From positions 21,514,001 through 21,578,000 of the forward strand of contig NC_039478.1 of NCBI RefSeq assembly GCF_003590095.1: a stretch of 64,000 nt of DNA. The letters run 5' to 3'. The notes under the pieces were generated by a model, which was not told the origin of the DNA, did not search any database, and saw only the letters and a program-made list of their open reading frames with translations. A program made the translations under genes and the position numbers. Numbering within the stretch: position 1 is the first letter of the stretch; every line of letters starts with the position of its first letter. This document shows positions 13,061 through 24,941 of the stretch, in pieces. The DNA comes from Trichoplusia ni (Eukaryota; Arthropoda; Insecta; Lepidoptera; Noctuidae).

Positions 13061-14884
13061 CGCATAAGCAGGTATTTGAATTTAAAATGTAGTATTTTAT
13101 TTTAACAGACTAACGTCATATTTAAGCGCCGCTTAAGATCATGGTAAAAAATTAGTAAGTTCTTAAAAAAAAAAAACAAAGTAAATTTCAGACAAAATTA
13201 TTATAAATATTGAAACGTGATACCAAATTAATCTCTACTAACATTTTGACTGGCCTTCAAATATTAAACTAAAAAAAAATGTTTTTTTTTGTTCATAATT
13301 ACCCCTGATTCGCCCGCATTGCCCCGTGCCGGCCGCTGAAGGGTTGACGGAATCTCAACCCGTTCAATAGACTATTTGATTTATTTTTTATGACCACTTA
13401 AACATAGCTCGTGTATGCAGGCGTTACTAATCTCTGTAAATTGTTTATGGTTCATTGAATTGTTTAATTGCGGGTATTTTTGACCAATAGAGCGGAGCTT
13501 TGATTATTTTTTGAAAAGGGGTTTTTTTCTTTTAGCCATGGAAATATGGTACTCATTACGGTAAATATGGTAGACACAGGTCTATTTTCGTTAACTGTGT
13601 CTGTATTTAATTAAAACAATTAGCTTAAAATCAAAACCAATTTAAGGTCGATTGCACAAGTTATACTAATACATTTAACTCTATCTATCCTATTATTTTG
13701 ATATTCCTGTATCGAATATTTCGTGTTTACTATAACATCAGCACAAATAAAAATATCAGTTACAAAATATTTTCCGTATTACCATTATAAAGGGCACTTC
13801 ACACTGTCGCTGCGGCACGCGCGCGCTATCGCTAAATATTGTCAATTGCCCGCAGCGCGCAGCGGGCGGCTTTATTGTTGTGCAATGGATAATGAGAAAA
13901 ACTTTAAGATTATTATAAAAATACTAAATATATAATACAATGCATACTGACTTTAAATATTGTATCATTGAAAAGTTTTTTTTTGCGTTTTGCGTGTCAA
14001 AACGACTTTTACAAAACTATTGACGGAAGTATTTAAAATGGTAAAAAAGTAACACTGCGCCGTCTAATTAGAGGCTTTTGAGAACTGGCAATAATAAGCA
14101 GTGGCAGTAACTGGCAGTAAAGTTATAAATTACTATTTGGTAGGTACTCAATATTAGGTAATCCTGTACTCGCAAGCAAGCCGAATCTTTAAAGGTTGAA
14201 CGATACTCGCAATTCACTCTCAGATGACTCTATCAAGACGTATCTTTACAACATTAAATGAGTCATTAAACCTAATTCAGTGTTCACAACTAAATCAAGA
14301 TCCAATTACGCTACATTGAACACGAATGGGTCCACTAGAGCTCGCGCCGGTCACGTGGCAAGCGCGCTTGTTTTGTTTATCCACCAGATTCTACCAAATT
14401 TAGCGTTAAGTGATCGCCTACTCCGACAGAGGGACACACCCTCGACATGCCGCTTTTTTAATCGCGTCGCGACGGGTCGCCGCGATTTATTACGGCTAGT
14501 GTGAATGCTCCCTATTGTCCGAGAGATTTTTGGGATTTGATTGAGATCGGTTCCGGTGTTAAATCGTTGTTTGTGTGACATTATTTTTATAGCATCGTTT
14601 TGGGCGAGCGTGGCATGTTGATTTATAAACGACGCTGTGATAAATGAACTATTAGTGTTAATAGTTTTTTAAAATACTTCCAATAAAGATCATGCTTTCA
14701 ATATGAGCTTTTTTGTTGTTGACTTTTAAATGTACTTATTGATAAGTATGGGAAAATATTTTTTAAGGTCTTTAGTGATATTTTTTTTGGTATTGAGTCA
14801 AACAACATTTTTGTTTTCAGTTAAAGTTAACGAATACGAATTATCCACCTCTACTTATTGTTATATAATATAAATCTATTATTA

Positions 14885-14985
14885 TTTTAAATGTCACCAA
14901 CCGGATATCGAACAGAGTAGCGAAGCATTGGAGAGGAGTCTGCCCAACGGTGGGCGACTGTCCGCTGATAAAGAAACAAATTAAG
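14885..14985 (+). repeat. SINE family 3-like tail fragment
   Basis: ACCAACCGGATATCGAACAG, then GCATTGGAGAGGAGTCTGCC and CAACGGTGGGCGACTG, are a variant of the family 3 end (CCCAACGGTGGG for CCCAGCGGTGGG). Confidence 0.5.
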
Positions 14986-15610
14986 TGCATTACATACAAA
15001 AATCAAATAAGCACCCGTGAGAAAATAGAATAATAGTAAATAAATCAGACAGAATCAGGAAAATGTTAACAGACTTAAAGCTTTTATTTTTGAAATGATA
15101 ATGTTGTATCGTATCGTTAAAAAACACTTAAATAATCAGCTAATTTCAGTCGTATAAAAGTCGGGTGAGGCTTTTTAAAGGAAATTAAAAACAAATTTGT
15201 TTATTTTTTTATATGAAAGTAATGGTTGCTGAACATAATTGTAAACTCTCCAAACATTCCAAATAAGTAACTACCCAACATCACCCACAAAACAGAACTA
15301 TAATAACTCAAAAAATAGTCAACAAACTCACACTCGCGCGTTCTGACTCAACGCAGAACAATAGAACGGCTCAGTGTTCATTAATGGTATTAATTAATGT
15401 TTAATTGAGCCAAATAGAGTATCAATTTAGCGGACGGCAATTGGATCATGCAGCTCGGATGCCGACGTACTCGCTACAGTACGTATGACTATGTGAGCCT
15501 GTGGCAGTTTAAAACGCGGTGGTGACGCGGAACGATGCGGTATTTGGCAGGAACTTGGTATAGAAGTTGAGGTACTATACATAATAATATAATCTGGAAT
15601 CTATTGCTTC

Positions 15611-15861
15611 TGTTACTAATATATAAAGCTGAAGAGTTTGTTTGTTTGTTTGAACGCGCTAATCTAAGGAACTACTGGTCCAAATTGAAAAAGATTTTTG
15701 TGTTGAATAGACCATTCATCGAGGAAGGCTTTAGGCTATAAACCATCACGCTGCGACTAATAGGAGCGAAGATACACGGGAAAATGTGAAAAAAACAGAG
15801 CAGGTATAAATCATAACTTATATCTTCTACCCACGGGGACGAAGTCGCGGGCAACAGCTAG
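15611..15861 (+). mobile_element. Non-autonomous Helitron, copy 3
   Basis: About 250 bp, near full length. It has the core GCTGAAGAGTTTG, GAATAGACCATTCATCGAGG and CATCACGCTGCGACTAATAG, and ends GACGAAGTCGCGGGCAACAG before CTAG. The open frame on its minus strand (about 60 codons) is an accident shared by other copies of the family, not a gene. Another dispersed repeat abuts its 3' end. Confidence 0.87.
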
Positions 15862-16015
15862 TAATATTATAAATGTGAATGTAAGTTTGTTTGTTACGCT
15901 TTCACATGAAAAATAGTTGACCGATGATCGTGACATGTATCTTTGTTGTACAAATGGTTTTGGAGGGGTTAGAAGAAACGTAGAGTTCATTTTAATCGAC
16001 TTAAACTAAAAAGGA
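15862..16015 (+). repeat. Dispersed repeat joined to Helitron copy 3
   Basis: Starts TAATATTATAAATGTGAATG then AAGTTTGTTTGTTACGCTTTC, a start I recognise as shared by many moth repeats that continue with an AACCG/GATTT block. Here it decays after about 150 bp. Its junction with the CTAG of the Helitron suggests one inserted at the edge of the other. Confidence 0.5.
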
Positions 16016-16214
16016 TTTTGTTCACAGCACTAATTAACGACGTTAGTTAAAATGATAGTGAATGATGATGATGATGAAATTATTAATCATTTATTTTTAC
16101 GCTACTAAAAGCACTAAGGCCAAGATACATACATATCTTACAGACTAACTTAGATGTTAATACAAATGTTGTTCGTATAGCTTAAAAACAAGTTAGTTAT
16201 TTTCCTTGCATAGG

Positions 16215-16332
16215 AGCTATTTATCTAAAATGATACTACATTTAGAAACATATAAGCAAGATTTTGACTAGTTATCATCATACAAGCTTTGCTTAGATGG
16301 CATTGTATGAAAAGTTGAGAAATATTATCTAT
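16215..16332 (+). repeat. SINE family 1 tail fragment
   Basis: CATTTAGAAACATATAAGCA and CATCATACAAGCTTTGCTTA then GATGGCATTGTATGAAA match the 3' part of the SINE at 31977. No tRNA-like head is visible before it. Confidence 0.65.
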
Positions 16333-16799
16333 TTAGTTTGTTATTAGGTTAATTGTGAAGTAATATACATAAATTAAAATTAAAATAAAAGCAATACCAT
16401 CTTCGTACCTCATTGTAAAGTAGGGTACATGGGAGTGCGTCTCAACGTTTCATTACGACGTTAATTAGCGTCGAATTGACTTAAATAGACATGCGATTAA
16501 CGCGACAATCGACGCCGCGTTGTGGGCGAGGCTTTATCATTAACCAAGGGTTAAAGGTGCAAGGACGAGTTAAATGGTAGTTTTGAACATAAATGGTTTA
16601 TATTATTGTTAATATCTTAATAAAGTAGCGTCGTAGATGTATCCGCTAGAAGTTTAAGAACTATGTGTTAATGTTAAAAGCCGATGTTTAATTGCCAGAT
16701 ATGTTTTATCTAAAGAAAATGCTTGGCGTTTAGTCAATAAAGCCTTCATTTCGATTTTTATTTAATGTTATAGCTACCACAAGAATACTTCATATTTGA

Positions 16800-16905
16800 A
16801 TATTTCAACTAGCTATCACAGTTCATGATTTGCAGCCTGGTGACAAACTGATGGACAGACGAACAGAGAGCGGAGCCTTAGCGATAGGGTTCCGATTTTA
16901 GCCTT
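16800..16905 (+). repeat. Copy of the ACCGGCC repeat end block
   Basis: ACTAGCTATCACAGTTCATG, GCAGCCTGGTGACAAACTGA, GACAGACGAACAGAGAGCGG and CGATAGGGTTCCGATTTTAG match the end block at 41870-42000. Confidence 0.7.
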
Positions 16906-17180
16906 TAAAATGAGAGATACGGATTTATTTATTCGTAAGAATATGGTAATTAAAGTTCCTTTCCTTCCTATAGGTCTCAAAAAACTAAGCTTAAAAATTG
17001 ACTTTATTGATAGATTTATTACTCAAGATCAATGATACTGGTTTCAAACATGCATAAATATCACAAATCCATATGCTACATATCTCTACACAATTAAAAT
17101 GGCACTCTAACCCCCAACAGGCCGTAGGCGTCAAACACAAACGGACTATTAGTCGCATGACGTCGCGTCAAACAAGGCGA

Positions 17181-17700
17181 GTTAGACGCGTCGAGAACGC
17201 AGAGGCGGGAAATATCGCGTAAGTTGTAATACATTGCCTCGCCACGTAGTACTGATATCAAAAGTGATGTGACATCGCCTGCAATGTATGTAGTCGAGAG
17301 ATGTTTCTCACAACAGACTGTTAGGCGTGCCTCGAAATACGCACTAACGGTAAAAGTCGCGGACGTCTAGTACATTGCGATGCCGGTTATTACCGGTGCT
17401 AAAACTTGGGAGACATCGCCGGCATTGTACATATTACAATTCGAAAGATTTTTTTCTCAAAATAGAACGAGCTTTTAGGCGCACCTCGAGAAACGCAGTA
17501 AGCGAAAATCTCGTGCTAGTTATTATACATTGCGTAGCCAGCCAGTAGTAGTATCAGAAGTGATATATCATTGCCGGCAGTGTATGTACTCAAACAATAA
17601 TTTTCGAATTTACTCGGTGATCCCTTAGGCACGCGTCGACAAACGCAGTAACGAACTTATGTCGACACTCGACGTCAATCGCATTGTGTGATGAATAAAC
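17181..17700. repeat. Old tandem repeat, about 3.5 units of 139-160 bp, each with dyad symmetry
   Basis: Unit starts at 17181, 17320, 17474 and 17634 share GTTAGGCGYRCCTCGARAAAC and GCAG-like sequence. Within units, TACATTGC stands at 17230, 17371 and 17526 and is answered 44-50 bases on by GCAATGTATG (17281), GGCATTGTACAT (17421) and GGCAGTGTATG (17576). Each unit can therefore form an imperfect hairpin. The fourth unit is partial. Units are diverged, and CpG content is higher than around. No coding frame. Function unknown. Confidence 0.75.
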
Positions 17701-18388
17701 TATAGATATAAATTATTTATTTATGGTTGGGCTGGCCTATTAAAAATATATTTGACTCTAGATTCTTTGTACGCAAGTTAGTATACCGAATTAATGATGT
17801 CACAAAAATTTAAAAGAGGGGTTTCTAGCGATGGTTCTTAAACATGTTCTGCCATAATCGGTACAGTTTTCACGTTTTCAGTTCATGAGCTCTATGTGTG
17901 GCATCGTAGCTCATAAACCCGTAGACCGATATAAAGGCGGTATTGTTGTTGACAGAGGCTTTTCATATTCACCTTGTAATATCATCTTAAGCAGGTCTTC
18001 CTAGAGATTGATTAACTAACTATGGTTCAATCACCAAGTTTGACTTTTGAATCTCTAATATTAATATAATCAGTATGACTCGAACACCAAAACCACAGTT
18101 CGCTGCATTCAACGTAAACCTATTTGTCATATTAATGTGGACAATTAGAGAGGCATGCGGGTCGCACAACCCTTGCGCGAAACGCGTTCATACAAGGCAC
18201 AGTTGCACTGTGTACAACCATGACTATACACTAGGTAGGAAGAACAGAACAACAATGTGCAACAAATGTGAATAGAGTAGAAGGGTTATGAAGAGTTTTA
18301 GGAATCGATTTTCTGAATGTGTATTTAGTATAAGTTGGGTAAGTTGTTCATCTCAATAAATACGAAAAGATTCCTTTTAATTTATACT

Positions 18389-18636
18389 TTTATACTAATA
18401 TATAAAGCTGAAGAGTTTGTTTGTTTGTTTGAACGCGCTAATCTCAGGAACTACTGGTTCAAATTGAAAAATTCTTTTTGTGTTCAACAGATCATTAATT
18501 GAGGAAGGTTTTAGGCTATAAACCATCACGCTAATAGGAGCGAAGATACAATGGAAAATGTGGAAAAAACAGGATAGATATAAATCATAACTCATATCTT
18601 CTAACCACGCGGACGGAGTCGCGGGCAACAGCTAGT
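18389..18636 (+). mobile_element. Non-autonomous Helitron, copy 4
   Basis: About 248 bp. The 5' side is TTTATACTAATATATAAAGC with the GCTGAAGAGTTTG core. The CTGCGACTAATAG block is shortened to CTAATAG. The 3' end is ACGCGGACGGAGTCGCGGGC before CTAG. The minus-strand frame of about 77 codons resembles that of copy 3 because both are the same repeat. Confidence 0.86.
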
Positions 18637-19340
18637 TTTAAATAAAGGTGTGACCTTAATTTTGAGACAAGTTTGTGTTATTTGTTATATGCCATCGTTA
18701 TAACTTAGAAACCAGAGCAAAGCGCGGGAAAACCGAGGCTTTTAGAGTCCAGAACCCATAAATATCAATAGGATTTTAAATAAATACAGTTCTTCGATTA
18801 ATCTCGATGTAGACTACAGTAAATTTTTAGCAGGCGTTTCAATTCCTTAAATTTTTAAACCCGTACTACAAAAACACCCCTAGACCCTCTCCGGATGCCT
18901 TGTATAGTATGAGAAATCTGGAAATGCCCGAAAAGATAGCAACCCTACCTACTACATCACATATGTTTAAATCTTGAAAGTTAAATACTTAACCGGTATT
19001 TTTTCAACAATATATTACTACTTTTAACAACAGTGTAGCTCTATCATACGAGTATCTATTTAACTGCACCTTCTGTACTATCTCTGCTCTCTGCCCGAAC
19101 TGATGGGGTTATAATCGCTCCTAATTAAATATCACGATGATGACGTTTTAAAAAAATAATATAATAAAACCGGGTGTAATTCCTGTGCCATTGTTCACTT
19201 GTTTTAATTTGGTTAGACGCGTAGCGGCCCAATTACTGGACATGACTCACGTCCTCGATAGGATTTTAGCACTATTTGTAACAGCCGGAATAAGTTTGAC
19301 TAACAGACGCTGTGACGCGACGAATTTAAAAAGAAACGGG

Positions 19341-19425
19341 TCCCGCAGAAATAAATTTAATCCTTGTAACACGGGAGTTTCTCAAACATTCAAGTGATAT
19401 GCACAAAGATGCCCAAAGAACACAC
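19341..19425 (-). repeat. SINE family 2 fragment
   Basis: Reverse complement has TTTGTGTGTTCTTTGGGCAT, CTTTGTGCATATCACTTGAA and GTGTTACAAGGATTAAATTT, the same order as the 3' half of family 2. Confidence 0.6.
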
Positions 19426-19629
19426 AAATACTTCTAGACACGTCGCGCGTGTTTTTGGCGTTTTAGCGTGGACCTCAACCACTCGCCTATCCGTACCATC
19501 AAGAAGAGTCGAACAAACATAAAAATACCAAAGGTAAAACTGTTTAAAATTCTCTATTCTAGAGAATGGATTTACAAATTATATTTTTTCTTATCGGCGG
19601 CAAGAAAAATACACCTGTGAAGATTTGAA

Positions 19630-19725
19630 CTGTCTAACTATAATTAAATATACAGCTTGGTGACACACAGATAAACAGACAGCGAAGTCTTAGCAATATT
19701 TTTAAATTTTTAGCCTTTGGCTAAC
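19630..19725 (+). repeat. Diverged copy of the ACCGGCC repeat end block
   Basis: CAGCTTGGTGACACACAGAT, ACAGACAGCGAAGTCTTAGC and TTTAGCCTTTGGC are in the same order as at 16800. Confidence 0.55.
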
Positions 19726-21669
19726 TTACCCTGAAAAGCTTATCAAGTAAGTACAATTTAAATATTTTAAGTAAACAATAACATCTCTTTTTAAGACTTT
19801 TATCACCAACAGAAAACATCCACACTGCAACAAACAGTGAGAGAATATAATATGTAATTGAATACAAGTAAACACAATTGATTCAGCGCCGCGTTCACGT
19901 TGATACATTTATTATGATAATTCATCGCGCGTGTGAATTCTCTGTGTAATTGAACGGGCTGGTGGACGTGAATCGGTAATGTTTGGATGTGGTATACTTT
20001 ATATCACGGAGATTCTTTTTAGAACTTTTTTCGCAGTGCCACCTAGCCTTAAAGCAAAGCTTGTTTTATGTGCAGGGACTAGGTAAACACACTTACTTGT
20101 ATACTACTAAATACGATATTATTTGAGTTACATTATACCTAGAAGCAAAAAAATGGTCGTATTTATTACAGAAATATTTATTTAAAGTAGGAATCAAACT
20201 TTCAAGTATATTTCAATTTGCAAGGTAGGTCGAATCTGGTTATGGCTTTTGACTTGCTGAAGTGCTACATAGTGCCCTAATTTAAATAATTAACTGTTTA
20301 TTTTCATTCGAGAACGAATTGCACTCAGGTTTCGTTCAATATATGAACGTTACAACTAATTTAAATTTTCAAATTCCATTCAGTTCACAAAATTTCAAAT
20401 AAAGAACTCCTACAATCTCGACATCTCCATCATACATCGTTGTCGCATCTCCACTAAATAATTGATCGTGATGCGCACGCGCCGGCCGCCATTCGTTCGA
20501 AATTTAAATAATAGCCGTTATAAGTGATAGGAGAGGAACGTATTGTTATTAGGGTTATACTCACAAAGGTCACTGACACTAACTTTTAGAGGAACTATAT
20601 TACTGGAAGTGGTACACAATTGATTTAGTACTGGGACAGATAATTTTTGGCATATATTGATTATGATGTTGATGCTGACTGATTGAAAATATAAAAATCT
20701 TCCTCTGAAATTGTCATCGAAGAAAATTTGTTAATTTTGCAATTAGAACTTAATTAATTACACCGACTCGGAACATCCTGGTTGTCTACTTCTATGGTGA
20801 GCGTTAGTTATATTATATTCTATTCCAATCCAAGCGGATGAGAAAGAAAATAATATCCCTTTGATTTTTACTGTAGGACAGAGATTGTCAGGAAGAAATA
20901 TTGCGTTTGACTGCACGGTTTGCTGATTTGAATTTGGTCACCACGCTAAACCTAGTGGGCGCGACAAGTTGCTTGATCGATCTCCACATAGCATAGGAGA
21001 AGCAGATGTGCGATACGCGAAAGCTTATACTGAGAACATGTCTTGAATATTTGTGAAACCCGTCACATCACGAGGATTAAAATGAACGAAGTAGTTTTTT
21101 AAAAGAAAAAAAAATGTTCCTAATTTACATATCATCACAACAATGAATTTTGTCAATAGTGTATTCAATGACTATACAGCCAAAAACTCAAAAACCAGCA
21201 GTTAGCACAACAAATCTCTTCCCAAAAAATCACGGAATCCCAGAAAAATACGGAAACTGGGAATCACGAAGATTGGGAACAGCTTGGAACAAGTGAGATA
21301 ACACCGCTGGCGCTATAAGCTCGCTACATATCGCATTAGAGAGCGTCCGGTCCGACCGGATGCTGGGAGAGGCTTGTGTGAGGGAGAGAGGAGGCTAAAC
21401 GAATGTAGAAAGAGAGAAAGCAGTTTTTATTTGTATGACAAAACTGTAGTAAGTATTAATAAATCAAATGATTTGCTAGAATCTTCCACACTGGAAAACG
21501 CTTTAAATGAATGAAAATTCCAAAGTCTCGTCACTTATCAAATTCAAAAATAATTTCCGTACATTTGAGCGATGGTTGTTTTAAGGTTTGTAGAAATATC
21601 ACTTGGTCTACAGGGACAAAAGTTACTAAGCACATCGATACCCATCGACTTCCTAAGCTATGTTCACAT

Positions 21670-21834
21670 CATCATCGGCCTAGCCTATTCCCAACTATGT
21701 TGGGGTCGGCTACCAGTCCAACCGGTTTCAGCTGAGTACCAGTGTTTTACAAGGAGCGACTGCCTATCTGACCTCCTCAACCCAGTTACCTGGGCAACAC
21801 GATACCCCTTGGTTAGACTGGCTGTCAGACTTTC
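21670..21834 (-). mobile_element. 5'-truncated copy of the same SINE body, with 15-bp target-site duplication
   Basis: Reverse-strand copy of the 3' half of the element at 53540, ending in CATCATCATCGG on the plus strand. The 5S-like head is absent. It is bounded by AAGCTATGTTCACAT at 21655-21669 and AAGCTATGTTCATAT at 21835-21849, a one-mismatch 15-bp duplication. This shows insertion of an already truncated copy by LINE-type retrotransposition. The overlapping 74- and 95-codon frames are repeat sequence, not genes. Confidence 0.88.
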
Positions 21835-22529
21835 AAGCTATGTTCATATCTACTTCTAAATTGTTTAGAAAGAAATCGTCAGGAGAAGAAGACAAATAAG
21901 TAATATTTATTTAAGTTTTATAGATGCGGGAAATAACAAGCTTCGTATGAATGGTAGTTTATTACTAAGTGTTACTTAAGTGGCGAGTGTACGTTAATTT
22001 TTCTTCTAACAATATAAAATTTTGTATATGGAAAAACACATCATTCAAGCATACCTAAATAAGGACCATGTTAACCAAAATCCATTACATACCTACCTTA
22101 CTTAATAACGGATGAATTGAATTTACAGAACAGTATCCTACACAGTATAATATCAATCTTAATAACACCTAATTAAGTTAATCGATACTTAACAAATTAA
22201 GTCGTGAACTTTCCAAGTTAATTTCTCAAGTGAAACCGAGTTAGGCCGAGATGATTATTAATTAATATTGACAATTAAACTCCTACTGATTGGATTAAAC
22301 TCAATCTTTAGAGTTCGACGGGACCGCGGCGAAGTTGTGCTGTGACGCGAGTTATTGGAGACAGGAGTTGAATTATGAATGAAAATAAGGTGAATTAAGT
22401 GTAAGTTCAAGTTTCTTAAACATTGGTGAGATGTTTGAGTTTTGTAGTGTTATTCTGTATAGCTAGATGTTTGAATACATTCAATATTGCAGCCTTAGTG
22501 GTTACTTAGAAATACCGAAATAATACAAA

Positions 22530-22612
22530 AGTTTACCCACGCGTATTTATAATGATTCAACCGGAGTTTTTAATTATAAGCTGACGGGCCTGCGGATTTG
22601 CGAGTCGTAAAA
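22530..22612 (+). repeat. Short diverged copy of the MITE-like element
   Basis: GTTTACCCACGCGTATTTAT, an internal deletion, then CAACCGGAGTTTTTAATTAT and AAGCTGACGGG match its order. Confidence 0.5.
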
Positions 22613-23145
22613 AACTCAGAAAGTTTGATATAATATCTAGCGTATTTTATAAAGAGCGTGTAATATATCAAAACCTGGCATTAAGTTATCTTACAAAAAA
22701 ATACCTCATCGGCCACCGGTGGCCGAGGCCTTCACAGACTTCAAAACAATTAGACCAGACTTCGACACGTTTGGAACTGGACTCGTGTGCCTGTCTGTGG
22801 CCTACATACCGCCGGCAACTTGTTGTTACAACAAATTAATTTAAATTGGTCGACGTTGAATCAATGTCAATCAGTCACTGATGCCCGCTTTACATGGTTT
22901 GTATCATTGCACTTCGATGAGATTGTTGCTGTTTGTGGAGACAGATAAATCTACTTCGCTGTTTCTTTAGTGTAAATTTCCTTATTAGTTTCGAGCTCTT
23001 GGAATGTTAAGCGGTAAAGTCATCGTTATAACAACGCGTAAAAAATGCTTGTCCCAAGATACTGAATACTCAATCATTTATTGCGATACCTAGACTCAGG
23101 ACAAGACGTGAATGTTTGTTAAACTCCCCGCGACATATCTATACT

Positions 23146-23379
23146 TCTATACTTACTAATATATGTAGCTGAAGAGTTTGTTTGTTTGAACGTGCTAATC
23201 TCAGGAACTACTGGTCCAAATTGAAAAAATCTTTTTGTGTTGAATAGACCATTAATCGAGGAACGCTGCGACTAATAGGAGCGAAGTTGCAAAGGAAAAT
23301 GTGAAAAAAAAATAGGACAGGTATAAATCATAACTTATATCTTCTTCCCACGGGGACGAAGTCGCGGGCAACAGCTAGT
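23146..23379 (+). mobile_element. Non-autonomous Helitron, copy 5
   Basis: About 234 bp, starts TCTATACTTACTAATATATG, lacks the AGGCTATAAACCATCACG segment, and ends ACGGGGACGAAGTCGCGGGC then CAGCTAG. Same orientation as the other copies between 3.6 and 24.8 kb. Confidence 0.86.
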
Positions 23380-24577
23380 TTTTTATATGTGCCAATGAAG
23401 AGTTTTCTTTCAACGTATCTTTGATTGGGCACTAATAATACTAGTGATCTTTTTTACTATGCTGCAGTCACAAACACCATAAACTATACACTACATTGTA
23501 GTGACCTCTCAAACTCCTTCTCAAATAACCTTCCAATAAAAAGGGGTAAAACACATGAAACGTCCTGAAGCACAGAGTCTTCTAAAAGTCAACAGTTTCA
23601 TTCGCCTCGTAATAGTTCAGTTTGAAGGCGCAATATAATTACGGTTGATTAGTGCGGGGCGGGCAGCTCGCTCTTAATCGAGTAATTGCCTTCATAAACC
23701 TAGCTCGTCATAAGACCACCGATGGTGCACTGTGATAAGTAAAACAGAAGTTTCAATTGGAAAGAAATGCGAAGTTAAAGTTTAATTGGCAGAATTTGAT
23801 TAAGCTAGCCACAGACAAAATCTTTAATCAAAGATTTAGGATGCGCTTTAGAATTGTTAATTGTAAGTCTTTTGACCCCTGGAGTGCGAATTAAATAGAA
23901 ATTCACATATATTATAAAAAAGCACAAGTAATAAACTCTAAAGGTAGTTTATTTAATTAAATAATGTACTCAAGACTAATAGCTGTCCTCACCCTCGAAA
24001 CCCCTTAAAATATTCATGTTGGTGAATTTCATTTTTGAATTTATTTAAATTAGAACTTTGTATGTCTTGAAGGTTACCGATGACCGGTGACCGACGAACA
24101 ATACATACATGACAGTCAATATGTAAATAGGAAATCTTTGTCATATGTTCCTCTGTTATATTAGACCGTATCTTATATGACATAAGATAGTTATTCCAAT
24201 AGACAATTTCTCCAGAAATTCACGTTTTAAAAACACCAACAATCCATAAAAAAAATATTCATCAAGACTTCTGCTTCCACCGGTATCGTGTAACATAACA
24301 CACACGCTTACACTTGTCATAACCGCTCGTAACTTTTGTGTATTTAAATAAAGCATTACGTTGATTGGTTAATTAAAACGGATCAGCAAAGTTTGTTGGA
24401 TAATAGTCCTATTAATTAGGACTAACGAACGTCGTGGTATTGTGCTACAGTGGTGTTGTTAGGAAGTTTATAGTAAGTGTGGCTAAGAATATCTTTGTAG
24501 TGGATGAGTCTTATAACTTTTTTATGGTACACGATAAGTTCCGTTCTTACATATGACGAATGTTTTCCATGTTATTA

Positions 24578-24770
24578 TCTAAACTAATGTTATAAAACTG
24601 AGGAGTTTATTAGTTTGAACGCGATAATCTCAGGAAGTAGTGATCCGATTTGAAAAAATATTTCTGTGTTACATTCAGTGTTAAATATGTTATAAAAATT
24701 GGGGAAAGTTTTGAAACTCCTAAATTACATCTTCATCACTACGCGGACAAAGTCGCGTGCAACAGATAGT
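24578..24770 (+). mobile_element. Non-autonomous Helitron, copy 6, older and diverged
   Basis: About 190 bp. TCTAAACTAATGTTATAAAAC leads into a GCTGAGGAGTTT-like core, AACGCGATAATCTCAGGAA and a much changed middle. It ends ACGCGGACAAAGTCGCGTGC then ATAG in place of CTAG. More mutations than the other copies, so probably older. It lies about 170 bases past the last recognised Drgx exon. Confidence 0.72.
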
Positions 24771-24941
24771 CTATTTAAAGAAAACATTCGGATAAAGTCT
24801 TAATTTTTTGTCCCTTTTTTAGTTCGTATATTAACACTCTTCATAAAAGTGTGTTTACTTGGTATCGCTGATATGTATGTAAAGAAACTATCACTTTTTC
24901 TCTCTCGTGTTGTATAATAATATATGACCAGAATATAATAC

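Larger units (their letters stand above)
13061..17180. other. Non-coding DNA with repeats
   Basis: Besides the listed Helitron and SINE pieces, 13800-13875 has a CGCGC-rich patch and 14330-14500 a mildly GC-richer stretch with overlapping frames on both strands. No gene is recognised. Confidence 0.55.
17701..24577. other. Non-coding DNA with repeats, gene-poor
   Basis: Holds the listed Helitrons, SINE copy and fragments. 22690-22830 is a moderately GC-richer stretch, open for about 45 codons on both strands, tested as a last Drgx exon and not supported. 23640-23720 has a GGGGCGGGCAGC patch. Nothing else seen. Confidence 0.5.

Noticed and set aside
15672..15854. Two similar minus-strand frames (also 18395-18628) as a duplicated gene
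   Set aside because: Both lie in copies of the same non-autonomous Helitron, which explains the similarity.
17181..17700. A CRISPR array
   Set aside because: Units are about 150 bp and diverged, without short identical repeats and unique spacers, and the genome is animal.
22690..22830. A last Drgx exon
   Set aside because: The acceptor is weak, the phase required by exon F gives an early stop, and no OAR motif is encoded.
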